A stretch of 64,000 nt of DNA from Solirubrobacteraceae bacterium (lineage in GTDB: Bacteria > Actinomycetota > Thermoleophilia > Solirubrobacterales > Solirubrobacteraceae): contig JANWIP010000016.1 in NCBI GenBank assembly GCA_025449845.1, forward strand, positions 1-64,000, written 5' to 3'. The notes under the pieces were generated by a model that worked only from the letters and a program-made list of their open reading frames with translations, did no database searches and was not told the origin of the DNA. A program made the translations under genes and the position numbers. Below are positions 46,197 through 56,022 of the stretch, piece by piece. The stretch's first letter is position 1; the number at the start of each line of letters is the position of its first letter.

Positions 46197-46317
46197 AACT
46201 AATCCTTCCTGTCGGAATTAGGACCACCGAGATTACTCCCCCAAAACGGCTTGTGCGAGCGCTGCGGGCGCCGGCCAACCCAGCCGGCGCCCGTCCGCGC
46301 GAATTGCGCAGCCTGGA

Positions 46318-47562
46318 TCAGTGCAGCGACATGTTCGGCTGCCCGGCCCCGTTCAGACCGGTGCCGGAGATGGTGCAGGCTCCGCTCTTGGGCATGCCCG
46401 CGTTGTATGCCTGGGTGAGGCAATTGCGTAGTGCGAGCTGCGCCCAGTAGTTGGGGTGCAGGTCTTCCTGGATTTCATACGGCGGCAGGATCGCCGTGAC
46501 GGTGCGGATCTGGTTGACCCACTCGGTCTTGTCGACCGCGCCAGGTGACGTCCAAGAGGACAGGCCCTTTTCCTCCAGCAGGCCGACGGTGTTCTCACAC
46601 AGACGCCGTCCGTTGAAGGCGCCGGCAAGATCCATTGTCTTCACATTCGACAGGCCGCTTTCAGTTGCCGCGCCGAACACGGCACCGTCGATCGTGGGCA
46701 GCATTTCGGAGTTGGCGTGGTTGGCGTCTTCGTTCCAGAAGCCACAGCCGCCGACCGTCTGGCGCGTGAAACCACTCTGCGGATAGCGGAAGCCTGAGCC
46801 GTTAGGAATCGGCGAGGGGTAGTCCTGCACCTCGATCGTGTACTGCGAGCTTGAGTAGCCCGCATTCGTCATCGCCTGCGCGACGTTCTGGATCGCGCCC
46901 TTGATCGCCGCCCGCTGGGTGGCGACGTTGCTCGGGGTGAAGTTGCTCGTCACCGAAGAGTCGTCGTAACAGAAGTTCGGCCACCACGAGGGTGAGGTGA
47001 GCCAATCCTCGACGCAGGTCTGCACGATCGAGGCGAAGTTGAAGTTGTTGCCGCCGATCGAGATTGCGACCAGCTTCACGTTGTGGCTCGCCGCGAAGTG
47101 CTGCAGCATCAGCGCCTGGCCTTCGTGTCCGCCGCTGTTGTAGAAATCGAGGCCCGGCTTGAACTTGCCTTCGGCGGTGAAGCTTGAAGTCTTGGCGCCG
47201 GAGCAGGCAAGGTTCTCGCCGCTGACGCCGCCGCCGATGTAGACCTCCGCGGACTGCGAGCGATGGCAGCCGGGGATCAGTTCGGCGGTATGCCCGGCAT
47301 TGTCGAAGTAGGCCGTCGACCCGAGCGCGTCTATCTTCGAGGAACTTTCGTTGGTGTTTCCAGCCCAGCGCCCGGCCTCGCCGGAGATATAGGAATCGCC
47401 GAGGCTCGCTACCCAAGGCGAGCCTTCACCGGGGCCTTCCGCGTGGGCCGCCGGGACCAAGGCGCCGAGCAGGTAGATGAAGGACAGAAGCAGCGCGACA
47501 GCAGCAATCAGCGCGGCGCGCGGGGCATCCCGTCCCGTGCGCGCGATCGATGAGGGGTTCAT
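46318..47562 (-). CDS. Secreted SGNH/GDSL-family hydrolase
   Basis: A 414-residue exported esterase/lipase-fold protein. The signal peptide is at about 1-41 (LLLSFIYLLGALVPAAHA). Block I is VASLGDSYISGEAG with the nucleophilic Ser at about 56, and block III is AISIGGNNF (about 170). The C-terminal Asp-His pair is in EDLHPNYWAQLALRN (about 375, DxxH). Several Cys pairs suggest disulfides. This layout fits bacterial SGNH hydrolases of the lipase-2 type; the substrate is unknown. The gene stands alone between the hypothetical gene and a broken secreted protein. Confidence 0.85.
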   Translation of the reverse strand: MNPSSIARTGRDAPRAALIAAVALLLSFIYLLGALVPAAHAEGPGEGSPWVASLGDSYISGEAGRWAGNTNESSSKIDALGSTAYFDNAGHTAELIPGCHRSQSAEVYIGGGVSGENLACSGAKTSSFTAEGKFKPGLDFYNSGGHEGQALMLQHFAASHNVKLVAISIGGNNFNFASIVQTCVEDWLTSPSWWPNFCYDDSSVTSNFTPSNVATQRAAIKGAIQNVAQAMTNAGYSSSQYTIEVQDYPSPIPNGSGFRYPQSGFTRQTVGGCGFWNEDANHANSEMLPTIDGAVFGAATESGLSNVKTMDLAGAFNGRRLCENTVGLLEEKGLSSWTSPGAVDKTEWVNQIRTVTAILPPYEIQEDLHPNYWAQLALRNCLTQAYNAGMPKSGACTISGTGLNGAGQPNMSLH

Positions 47563-47658
47563 CGGTTTGTCTCTCCCATGTGTAGGCGCGCCACGCCCGT
47601 GCGAGGCGCTTTACCGCGAGCCTATTCCTGGGGGAAAGTCAGATCAAATGAACACTTG

Positions 47659-48175
47659 CTAATGGTGGTGCTTCTTCGTCCGCCGCTTGGGCGGCTTGTG
47701 CGACTTGGGGGCCTTCAGCGCCGCCAGCCTGACCGTGGCAGCGGGCCCGGAGAGCATGTTGAGTCCACCCGCGGCGCTCACCGTCGCGGGTGAAGCTCTG
47801 GAAGGGGAGCACCTGCGCGATCACGATGCCACGCCGCCGCGGGGTTGCGGTGAGCGTCAGCACGCGCCCATCGCTGCCGCGAACCTTGACGCGGTACACG
47901 CGCGCCCCCGGGACCGCCGCCCACGTCAGCAACGCTGTGGAGCCCTGGCGCCGCAGGCGCAGCCCGCAATCACCCGCACCTGGCGAGGTCTGGCTGAAGC
48001 CGGCAGCAGTGCCAAACAGCAGCCCCTGCGCCTGATACTGGCTGGTGACGAGCGTACCCGCGGAAAGATCGTCAAAGCCCACCAGCGTGTTCGCTGCCCC
48101 GGCGCAGGCAGGCACACCGAGTGCGAACGCGAGCACCGCGCCGAGCAAGGCGGTGAGCTTTGCTCCCCCCGACAC
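47659..48175 (-). pseudogene. Secreted protein with basic C-terminal tail, frameshifted near the 3' end
   Basis: The N-terminus is a signal peptide (LTALLGAVLAFALGVPACAG). It is followed by LVGFDDLSAGTLVTSQYQAQ and a fibronectin-like strand region. After SFT near 47790 the open frame becomes compositionally odd and runs on to 47639. Removing one G from GGG 47788-47790 switches to a frame reading ATVSAAGGLNMLSGPAATVR, which ends KPPKRRTKKHHH and a stop at 47659. That ending resembles the basic tails of the other secreted proteins here, so I take it as the original frame. It may be a real mutation or a sequencing error. Confidence 0.6.
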
Positions 48176-48180
48176 GGCGC

Positions 48181-48576
48181 TTACTCTACATCTACCTCTA
48201 CGGCGTGTGTCGGCGCCTCTCCCCAGAGCTGCTCCAGGCGGTAATACTCACGCGTCACGGGGGTGAAGATGTGCACGACCACATCGAGATAATCCATCAG
48301 TATCCACGAGCCCGGCGTGACCCCTTCGACGCGGCCCGGGAAGCGCCCGTGCTCTCGCTTGACGCCCTCGAGGATGCCATCGTGGATGGCCTTGGTCTGA
48401 CGCTCGGTATTGCCCGAGCAGATGATGAACCAATCGGTGTAGCCGACGATGCCCCGCAGGTCCAGGCGCAGGATCTCGATCGCCTTCTTGTCCGCCGCGT
48501 GGCGGGCGATCTCCCCGGCAAGCTGCTCGGTGGTCAGCTCCGCGGCACTGGTGTCGGCATCGGGCAAGCCGCTCAC
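48181..48576 (-). CDS. rsfS: Ribosomal silencing factor RsfS
   Basis: A 131-residue Iojap/RsfS protein that binds uL14 on the large subunit and blocks subunit joining when nutrients are short. Matching blocks are RLDLRGIVGYTDWFIICSGN (about 43-62), GRFPGRVEGVTPGSWILMDY (about 85) and LDVVVHIFTPVTREYYRLE (about 105). It overlaps nadD by 4 bp, the usual nadD-rsfS order. Start at 48576 agrees with the family, with a short Asp/Ala-rich N-terminal extension. Confidence 0.94.
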   Translation of the reverse strand: MSGLPDADTSAAELTTEQLAGEIARHAADKKAIEILRLDLRGIVGYTDWFIICSGNTERQTKAIHDGILEGVKREHGRFPGRVEGVTPGSWILMDYLDVVVHIFTPVTREYYRLEQLWGEAPTHAVEVDVE

Positions 48577-49208
48577 CCCGCGTCGGTGCGCATCGGCCCA
48601 TATAGGCCTCGCTCGGAGATGTAAGCGGCTACAACCGACCCCACCAACTCATCAATATTCCCTCCGTGAGCCACCCGCTCGCGCACCTGCGAGGAGGAGA
48701 TGTCAACCGGGGGCATCGTCAGGAAAACAGTGTCAGCGTCCGTGGACCCGAGTTCGGCGAGCGCGGCGCGCACCGGCTCGCGTCCATCCCCCGGGCGCTC
48801 GGCAACGGCGAGGCCGGCCAGCGCAAGCAGCTCCCGCGGTCGCCGCCAGGAGGGCAGCGTGCGGGCCATGTCCGAGCCGAGGATCAGCGTGAGTTGGGTG
48901 TCGGGGTAAAGGTCATGCAGCGAGAGCAGCGTATCGACCGTGTAGGAGGCACCCCCTCGCTCTACCTCAAGCGCGCATGCGCCGAGGCCGGCGTGACCGG
49001 CGACGGCCAGCTCGCACATGTGCAGCCGCTGCTCGGGGTCGGTGGCGACGCTGTCACCCAGGGCGGGCTTGTGCGGGGGCGTATGCGAGGGCATCAGCGC
49101 GACCCGCTCAAGGCCCAACTGCGTGCGCGCGTGGCTGGCCACCGCGATGTGGCCGAGGTGCGGCGGGTTGAAGGTCCCACCGAGGATGCCGAGGCTTTGG
49201 GGTGGCAC
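48573..49208 (-). CDS. nadD: Nicotinate-nucleotide adenylyltransferase
   Basis: A 211-residue enzyme that makes deamido-NAD from nicotinate mononucleotide and ATP. The nucleotidyltransferase motif is GILGGTFNPPHLGHIAVASH (about 7-26) and the second ATP site is ISSSQVRERVAHGGNI (about 170, the ISSTxxR motif as ISSSQVR). Length is normal. It lies between proA (13-bp gap) and rsfS (4-bp overlap) in one operon. Confidence 0.95.
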   Translation of the reverse strand: MPPQSLGILGGTFNPPHLGHIAVASHARTQLGLERVALMPSHTPPHKPALGDSVATDPEQRLHMCELAVAGHAGLGACALEVERGGASYTVDTLLSLHDLYPDTQLTLILGSDMARTLPSWRRPRELLALAGLAVAERPGDGREPVRAALAELGSTDADTVFLTMPPVDISSSQVRERVAHGGNIDELVGSVVAAYISERGLYGPMRTDAG

Positions 49209-49221
49209 CGTCGGGGGAGGC

Positions 49222-50556
49222 TCAGGCGCGGACGTGTCCGTCGCCCTCGATCAGGTACTTGAAGGCGCACAGCTCGCGCAGCCCGATCGGACCGCGCGCG
49301 TGCAACTTCTGCGTGGAGTTGCCGATCTCCGCGCCCATGCCGAACTCGCCGCCGTCGGTGAAGCGCGTGGAGGCGTTGACGTACACGCAGGCCGCGTCGA
49401 CCCCCAGCTGGAAGGCGCGCGCGGCGGCGGTGTCGCGCGTGAGAATCGCCTCGCTGTGCCCCGAGCCGTGGCGGGAGATGTGCTCGATCGCCTGCGCCGT
49501 TGAGTCCACCACCCCCAGCGCGAGGGTCAGCGCCAGGTACTCCGTGTCCCAGTCCTCCTCCGTGGCCGGCTCCAGCACGAGGCTCGGGGGCGCACCATCG
49601 CCGTTGCGGCTGGCGCCGTCTTCCGCCGCCACGCTCGCCGCGAGCGCGGCCGATGCGGCGTGTGCAAGTACGCGCGTGTCCCCGCGCACCAGCACCCCTG
49701 CCTCGCCGAGGCGCGCCAGGATGCGCGGCACGAACTCGGCCGCGACGGCCTCGTGCACCAGCAAGGTCTCCATCGCGTTACACACGCCCGGTCGCTGCGT
49801 CTTGGCGTTGAGCACGATGCGCTCGGCCGCATCCAGATCGGCAGAGGCCTCGACGTAGACATGGCAGTTGCCCGAGGCCGCATAGATGACGGGGACCGTT
49901 GCGACCGCCTTGAGAGCGGCCTTCAGCCCCTCCCCTCCGCGCGGGATGATCAGATCGACTGTCTCCGTCTGCGTGGCCAGCTCCGCCAGCTCCTCGCGCC
50001 CGCCGCCTGAGACGAGCGTCACACAGCCTGCGGGCAGCCCTGCCTGCACGGCGGCCTCGGAGGCGATCGCGGCGAGTACCGCGTTTGAATGCAGCGCCGT
50101 CGAGGAGCCGCGCAGCACGATCGCGTTGCCCGACTTCAGGCACAGCGCCGTGGCATCGATCGTGACGTTGGGGCGAGCCTCATAGACGACGGCGATGACC
50201 CCCAACGGCACCCGCACGCGGCGCACATCCAGGCCGTTGGGCAGGCGCTGACCGTCCACGACCTCGCCCACCGGGTCGGGCAGCATCGCGATCCGCTCCA
50301 CCGCCTCGGCGATCGCCGCGATGCGCGAGGCGTCCAGCAGCAGACGGTCCAACAGAGCGTCGCTGAGCGCGTTCTCGCGCCCCGCCTGCATGTCGCGCGC
50401 GTTGGCCTCCAGGATCTCCGGCGTGCGCTCGATCAGCGCCGCCGCGATCGCGCGCAGCGCCTCATTCTTGGTGGCCGTATCGAGCGCCGCCAGCTGCCGC
50501 GAGGCATCGCGCGCGGCGCGGCACTGCTCCCCCACCGTTGAGACCGTCGTGGCCAT
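49222..50556 (-). CDS. proA: Gamma-glutamyl phosphate reductase
   Basis: A 444-residue aldehyde-dehydrogenase-fold enzyme, second step of proline synthesis, converting gamma-glutamyl phosphate to glutamate semialdehyde with NADPH. RVPLGVIAVVYEARPNVTID (about 108), CLKSGNAIVLRGSSTALHSN (about 135) and the catalytic Cys in TQRPGVCNAMETLLVHE (about 256) are intact, as is FTDGGEFGMGAEIGNSTQ near the C-terminus. ATG 50556 is preferred to an in-frame GTG 6 bp upstream. It follows proB by 23 bp. Confidence 0.96.
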   Translation of the reverse strand: MATTVSTVGEQCRAARDASRQLAALDTATKNEALRAIAAALIERTPEILEANARDMQAGRENALSDALLDRLLLDASRIAAIAEAVERIAMLPDPVGEVVDGQRLPNGLDVRRVRVPLGVIAVVYEARPNVTIDATALCLKSGNAIVLRGSSTALHSNAVLAAIASEAAVQAGLPAGCVTLVSGGGREELAELATQTETVDLIIPRGGEGLKAALKAVATVPVIYAASGNCHVYVEASADLDAAERIVLNAKTQRPGVCNAMETLLVHEAVAAEFVPRILARLGEAGVLVRGDTRVLAHAASAALAASVAAEDGASRNGDGAPPSLVLEPATEEDWDTEYLALTLALGVVDSTAQAIEHISRHGSGHSEAILTRDTAAARAFQLGVDAACVYVNASTRFTDGGEFGMGAEIGNSTQKLHARGPIGLRELCAFKYLIEGDGHVRA

Positions 50557-50579
50557 GACCACTAAGGGTACGACAGCAT

Positions 50580-51695
50580 CTAGTCCATCACGAGCCGATC
50601 GCGATGAACCGCCTCCTCGGAGGCATGGGGCAGCATCTCCAGCACCGCCTCTGACTTAAGCCCTTTGACGCGACGCAGCTCGGTGGAGGAGTAGTTGCAG
50701 ATGCCTTTGGCGAGCGTCGCACCGACTCTTCCCGCCCCTTCATCGTGTGACTCGGCGATCTCGACCGCGTCGCCAGCGTCGAAGTCTCCCAGGACCTCCA
50801 GGATGCCTACGGGCAGCAGACTCGAATGATGCTCGCGCAGCGCGCGCGCGGCGCCTTGGTCCACCAGCAGCGTGCCGAGCGTCGGCTTGGCGTACTTGAG
50901 CCACAGCTTGAAGGCAGAGTGCCCGGAGTGGCGCGGCGCGAAGCGGGTACCGGCGGGGCGCCCGGCGAGCACCTCCCCGAGCGCCCGCGGATCGAGGCCG
51001 TTGCAGACGACGGTCGCGATGCCGGCCGCCGTGGCCATATCCGCGGCGAGCACCTTCGAGCGCATCCCGCCGCTGCCCAACGGCGAGGTGGTGACGCCAA
51101 TCTCAAGCTCGCGCAGCGCCTCGAAGTCGTGCACCTCCTCCACGAGCGTCGCGGCGGGGTCCAGGCGCGGGTCCGCGCTGTGCAGGCCGTCGATGTCGGT
51201 CAACAGCACCAGCAGATCGGCCGAGACGAGCAGCGCGATGTGCGCCGCGAGGAAGTCGTTGTCGCCGAAGGAGATCTCGTCGGTCGCCGTGGTGTCGTTC
51301 TCGTTGATCACCGCAACGACGCGCCAGTCGAGCAGCTTGGCGAGCGTCTGGCGCGCGTTGACATAGCCCGCGCGCGCTGAGAGGTCGCCGATCGTCAACA
51401 GCACCTGCGCGCTTGAGAGCCCGCGCGCGCGCAGCAGCTCGTCATAGGCCCCATAGAGCCCACCCTGCCCCACGGCGGAGGCCGCCTGCAGCTCGGGAAT
51501 CAGCGCGGGGCGCGCCGACAGGCCCATGATGCGGACCCCTCGCGCGATCGCCCCTGAGGAGACGAGCACGACATCGTCTCCGCGCGCGTGCAGCGCCTGA
51601 ACGGCGTCAGCAATGCGCGCCAGCACATCCGCGCGCAGCTCACCGCGCTCGTCGGCGACGATGCTGGAACCGAGCTTGATGACCACCCTTGTCAT
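50580..51695 (-). CDS. proB: Glutamate 5-kinase
   Basis: A 371-residue kinase for the first step of proline synthesis. From ATG 51695 it begins MTRVVIKLGSSIVADERGEL. VLVSSGAIARGVRIMG (about 45), INENDTTATDEISFGDNDFL (about 135) and SPLGSGGMRSKVLAADMATA (about 208) follow. After about 275 a PUA domain follows (GTLLVDQGAARALREHHSSL; GICNYSSTELRRVKG). The open frame continues far upstream through the TetR gene without meaning, so the ATG at the conserved N-terminus is the start. It is coupled to proA. Confidence 0.96.
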   Translation of the reverse strand: MTRVVIKLGSSIVADERGELRADVLARIADAVQALHARGDDVVLVSSGAIARGVRIMGLSARPALIPELQAASAVGQGGLYGAYDELLRARGLSSAQVLLTIGDLSARAGYVNARQTLAKLLDWRVVAVINENDTTATDEISFGDNDFLAAHIALLVSADLLVLLTDIDGLHSADPRLDPAATLVEEVHDFEALRELEIGVTTSPLGSGGMRSKVLAADMATAAGIATVVCNGLDPRALGEVLAGRPAGTRFAPRHSGHSAFKLWLKYAKPTLGTLLVDQGAARALREHHSSLLPVGILEVLGDFDAGDAVEIAESHDEGAGRVGATLAKGICNYSSTELRRVKGLKSEAVLEMLPHASEEAVHRDRLVMD

Positions 51696-51732
51696 ACGAG
51701 GTGCAGCGTAAATGGTGGGAGAGATTTTGAGG

Positions 51733-51751
51733 AGGACCCCTCCGGGGTCCT
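51733..51751 (-). terminator. Terminator hairpin between the TetR-wH gene and proB
   Basis: AGGACCCC (51733-51740) pairs perfectly with GGGGTCCT (51744-51751) around a 3-nt loop. It lies 37 bp past the stop of the TetR-wH gene on the minus strand; AAAA rather than a T-run follows. It would separate that gene from proB. Confidence 0.5.
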
Positions 51752-51787
51752 GTGTGGGTCGCGGCTGGCGTGGCCTGACGGCCGTGG

Positions 51788-52798
51788 TCAGCCGGCGGTG
51801 CTTGGCGTGGCCTCGGCGCGGATGGTGCGCTCGACTTCCAACCCTTTGCTGGTCAGCTGCCAAGCGTTGGCTTCTCCCCTGCTGTGCCCCGCGCCGGTGT
51901 TCTCGATCAGGCCGAGGCTCGTGAGGCGTTGCAGCAGCTTGGATATCTGCCCTTGATCGGCGATTCCGGCGGCCTCCCCCACTTGCCGATTGCTGGTCCC
52001 TGGGCTGGCGGCGATCGCGATCAGCACCCGGACGGTGCGATAGGTGAGGCGCATGTCCAGATCCTTCAGCGGGTCCCCGGCGGGACGCCGCGGCTTGGAA
52101 TGTCCCTTGGGGGAGGGTCTGCTCAGCTCCTTGTTCGCAGCTGCCGCCCCTTGGTAGGGCAGCACAATCATGTTCATCAGCGGCCCGAGCAGCTCGACCA
52201 TGGCCCGGCTTGAAGGCTGCACCAGGCGGGCATGGATCACGGCAAGCACCGCGCCGACGACGCCCTCCGCTGTGAGGGGCGCCGTGGTGGCGCTCCTGCG
52301 CCCGCCTTGCGTCTCGCGGCCCTCGTCCACCGCGACGATCAACGCGTCCACGAGCCGCCCTCTGCGCTCCAGTGCCACCGGCCCCGCGCCAAGCGAGTGC
52401 ACTATGCACAGCGCCCCCAGGCTCGGCTCCTCGTCCAGGAACTCCAGCAGTGCCAGGAGCCCGGCACGGATTCGATCGCGCCACGCACCGCTCTGCGCGT
52501 ACGCCGCCAGCACCGCCTCGGCGGCCAGGCCGGCGGCATGGTCGAACGCGGCCAGGAAGCACTCCTCGCGGTCGGCGAACAGTTCGTAGAAGGTGCGCCG
52601 CGATACGCCCGCCCCGGCGACCACGTTGGCGACCGTTGCCGCCGGCAGCCTCTGCTCGGTGACGACCTCCGCCATCGCGCTCACGATCCGCGCCCGCTGG
52701 ATCCCATCGACCTTGTCGCGCGAATGCGAATCGCGCCCTGGTCTCAGGCGCTCGAGCGCGACCGTGGCCACGTCGGCCTTGGCATTGCGAGGTGGCAT
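51788..52798 (-). CDS. TetR-type regulator fused to a C-terminal MarR-like winged helix
   Basis: A 336-residue protein. A TetR HTH lies at about 30-80 (AMAEVVTEQRLPAATVANVV, AGAGVSRRTFYELFADREEC). A helical TetR ligand-binding domain runs to about 230. After a Lys/Pro-rich linker (SPKGHSKPRRPAGDP) comes a winged helix at about 245-330: LIAIAASPGTSNRQVGEAAG, IADQGQISKLLQRLTSLGLI. Two DNA-binding domains in one chain is unusual for the TetR family. ATG 52798 is chosen over GTG 52810. It lies 14 bp beyond the end of the giant secreted-protein gene on the same strand and may regulate it. Confidence 0.85.
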   Translation of the reverse strand: MPPRNAKADVATVALERLRPGRDSHSRDKVDGIQRARIVSAMAEVVTEQRLPAATVANVVAGAGVSRRTFYELFADREECFLAAFDHAAGLAAEAVLAAYAQSGAWRDRIRAGLLALLEFLDEEPSLGALCIVHSLGAGPVALERRGRLVDALIVAVDEGRETQGGRRSATTAPLTAEGVVGAVLAVIHARLVQPSSRAMVELLGPLMNMIVLPYQGAAAANKELSRPSPKGHSKPRRPAGDPLKDLDMRLTYRTVRVLIAIAASPGTSNRQVGEAAGIADQGQISKLLQRLTSLGLIENTGAGHSRGEANAWQLTSKGLEVERTIRAEATPSTAG

Positions 52799-52812
52799 CA
52801 GAACAGCCACCC

Positions 52813-55800
52813 CTACTTCTTCCTGCCCTTCTTCTTGCTCTTCTTGGCCTTATGCTTGGCCTTGGCGCAGCCGCTGACGGTGATCTTGGTGCTCTGCTTG
52901 ATCTGCGCGCCGTTCTGCCCACTGAGCGTGGTGGGCATCGTCAGGCTCGTGCCGCAGAGGTTGCCCTTGGCCTTCGCGGGAAGGACCGCGGCGAGACCGG
53001 AGTGCGGCCCCTCGGGCAGCTTCAGCTCGAAGGAACTGATGGGTGCGTCGGGCACCGCGTTGAACGCGCTGCTCGTGACGCCCTTCTTGATGTTGATACT
53101 CCCCGTGAGTTCGAGCCTGACGCCTTCGCCCTGCAGGATCAGCACGAGGTCGGGGAACGCCGCGCCACCGTGAGACACGAGGTACGCCGGACCCGTCACA
53201 GGGTTCGAGAGGACCGGGGTACTCGCCGTGGCAACCCCGATAGTTGAGCCTGCGGGGCACGTCGCGGGATTCGCGGCGAACGTCGCTTCCGGGCACGCCT
53301 GCTGGATCGTCGTGAGCCTTGAGGGCAATGCCTTGGGCAGAGTCACCGCGACTTTGCCGATGTTTGCCTGGGACCCCTTGGGGTAGCCGAGCTTGACATC
53401 GAGGCTCGCACCGTTCTTCTTGCTCGTGTTCGCCTGCGTGCTGACGGTGAACTTCGGCTTGAATGGGAGGTTCGCGCAGTTCGCGACCTGGAACCGGTTG
53501 GAGACCTGAGCAGTCGCGCCCTGGGTGCTCGTGAGCGTTCCACCCACCGTGAGTGGTTCGCAGCTGGTTGGGTTGAACGTGAAGCCTGCCCTGTCGATGT
53601 TCACGTTCACCGTGCGGACGTCGAGGGGGATGCCCTGCAGAATCGTCGGCAGCGGGTCACTTGAGACAGTGATCTGCGCGGTATGCGGGTCCACGCTGAT
53701 CGCCGCGCGCACCACCACCGTGCCGAGGTTGAACGGCCCCGCGACCGCCGGCACCACCACGCTGAGGCCGAAGGGAGCGCCCTTGTAGGGGCCTGTGAGG
53801 AACACCTGGCCGCCCTGCACATAGAACGGGTTGGGGCCCGCCCCCGCGGCGACGGTGGTGTGCCCGATCAGGCTGCCCTGGCCGCACGCGCCCTGACCGG
53901 CCTGTGGTTCGGGGCACTGTTCAACGCCCTTGATGATCCCCAGCAGACCTGGTGGCAGCTTGACCGACACGCCTGAGAGAACCTGATCCTGGTCACTACG
54001 GGAGAACGTCATGGTGAACGGGCTGAACCCACCCGCCTGGTTGTTGCTGGTCCCGGCGTTGAAAGCCGGGTTGAACCCGCCACCACAGCCACCATTGATC
54101 TGGAAGCTGTCCGAGCTGGTCGCGGGGGGACCGGAGTCCGGGGCCGACCACGGCGTCAGCATCGCATTGGTCGTGTACGTCCCACAGCCTGCCGGTGTCG
54201 TCAACGGGGCGCGGGGGCCACCGAAGAAGTGCACCTTCAGGTCGCTGAACGGAAACTGCGGGTTTTCATCGAACGTCGCCACTATTTGCCCGGTCACGGG
54301 ATCGGGGTCGAGGCGACCCGGGATCTTGATCAACACCCCCGTCGTGGGATCATCCACCACGATGTAGCCCGCCAGCAGGGTGTGGAACGGGTTTTCGTTC
54401 TGGGCCGCCAAATACACCGAGCCCTGAAGGACACCCGCGAGCGCGGGAGTTTCAAGTTCGATGCTTGCGACCTTCGACGCTTCCGGGCACGCCGGCTGGC
54501 TGTTGCTCCCCAGGCCGATCTGCGCCAGCGAGCACGTCTGCAGACCATCAGCCGCGGAGGGATTCACAGTCATGCCCGCGGGAAGCGTCACGACGGCCTT
54601 ACGCAGCGGCGGCGTCGCCAAAGCGTTCGGGTCCTCGCTTTGCGGGACGCGCAGCTCGACGTTCAACCCCGTCGGTGTCGCGGCCCGGGTTGTTTCCGGT
54701 TGTGCGGCGAGCGAGCCGGTGAAGGCCAGCAGGTCACAGTCCGTCACGGCCGGGGATTCAGCGACCGCGGACGCCCAGTTGGGATCCGTAAAGTCAGGCG
54801 TGCTGTCTGTGTTGAAACGGCCCTTTTCCTGCCAGGAGTCCATATGGGCCGCGGTCCTCAGCGTTCCCCCCGAGCAGTCTGCAGGGTTGGTGAACAGCGC
54901 GACCGGCGCGTTGCCGCTCCCGTCGCGTTCGGCCGGGTTCCCGTAGAGCGTCACGACGATGCTGTCCAGCGAGACCTGCGGGAGTTCAGGGCTCATAGCG
55001 CGCAGCACGTAACCCGCAGGAGACGGCACCACGCTCGTGTAGAGCAGGTGGGAAACCTTGAGCCCGTCGACGAAACCGAACTCCGCTGCTACGCCATGCT
55101 CGGGCACCATGTTGAAAAGCGGCCCATCCACATTGGTCAGCCCTTCGCCGCCGTCTTGGGTCTTGATGTGCCCGACCTGTGTGGCGGGTGGGCAGCTTCC
55201 AGGGCCGGAGAGTTGCGCGAACGTGCACTTGGGTGCCGCCAGAGCACTCCCGACAAACCCCAAAGGCAGGTCCACAACAGTATCCTTGAGATCACGCACA
55301 CTCGTGCGTTCAACAGTGCTGCCCGGGGGGGAGATCCTGAACTCGCTATTGAGATCGATCCGCTGCGTGAACTCATACGGGTGGCCACCCGCCTGTGAAT
55401 CGGCGGCGCCGTCAAATCCAGTGATGAACGCCCCGAACGCGCTCATGCCGAACAGCGGCGGTATCGAGCTGTTCGCGGTCTGCAGACTCATGGAGACTTC
55501 ACCCGTGCCGCCGCCCGACACGCTCGCCGTGCTCGTCAAAATGTCAGGGGCGCCTGGTTCGACCGTCACATTCACGACCATACGGAATGCCTGATCCGGC
55601 GCAAGCGCTTTCGGCCACACACACCGCACCGGCACCGTGCTACAAAGACCCCCCGTGTTATTGGATTCGCCTCCTACTTGCTGCGCCTTCACACCCGCTG
55701 GCAGCACCTCCGTGATCTCCACGGGACTACCATTTGTCGACTGGCTGCCCACGTTCGTGATCGTCAGTTCATAGGCATCACAACATGGCCACCTCCAGCA

Positions 55801-56021
55801 GTCGCCCCTTCGTACGGCTCACAGGCAGGACTGCTTCCTTCAGTGTTGTCTGCCGCAGAGAAATGGGTTGGTGTCGCGACCAGGTCGAGCCTCAAGCCCG
55901 GACCGGGAGCGCCAGCGAACGCGGACTCTCCACCACACAAGAACACAGTAAACACGGTGGCCAGGACGAGCCCAAAACGAACAGCCACGACAAGCGAGAA
56001 CTCGGGAATCCTTAAGCGCAT
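52813..56021 (-). pseudogene. Giant secreted protein, about 1065 aa if one frameshift is repaired
   Basis: The 5' part starts at ATG 56021, with GGAGGGG upstream, and a signal peptide (VVAVRFGLVLATVFTVFLCG). It runs to a stop at 55764. The rest is in the -1 frame, where CDAYELTITNVGSQSTNGSP leads smoothly into a 979-residue open frame. One missing base near 55782-55785 restores a single gene. The mature protein is a series of beta-rich domains with repeated Cys/CP motifs (CPEPQAGQGACGQGSLIGHT; CPEATFAANPATCPAGSTIG) and ends in a Lys-rich tail (KAKHKAKKSKKKGRKK). The start lies 1 bp after the NHL gene stop, so the two are an operon. Function unknown; a cell-surface role is likely. Confidence 0.7.
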
Positions 56022-56022
56022 T

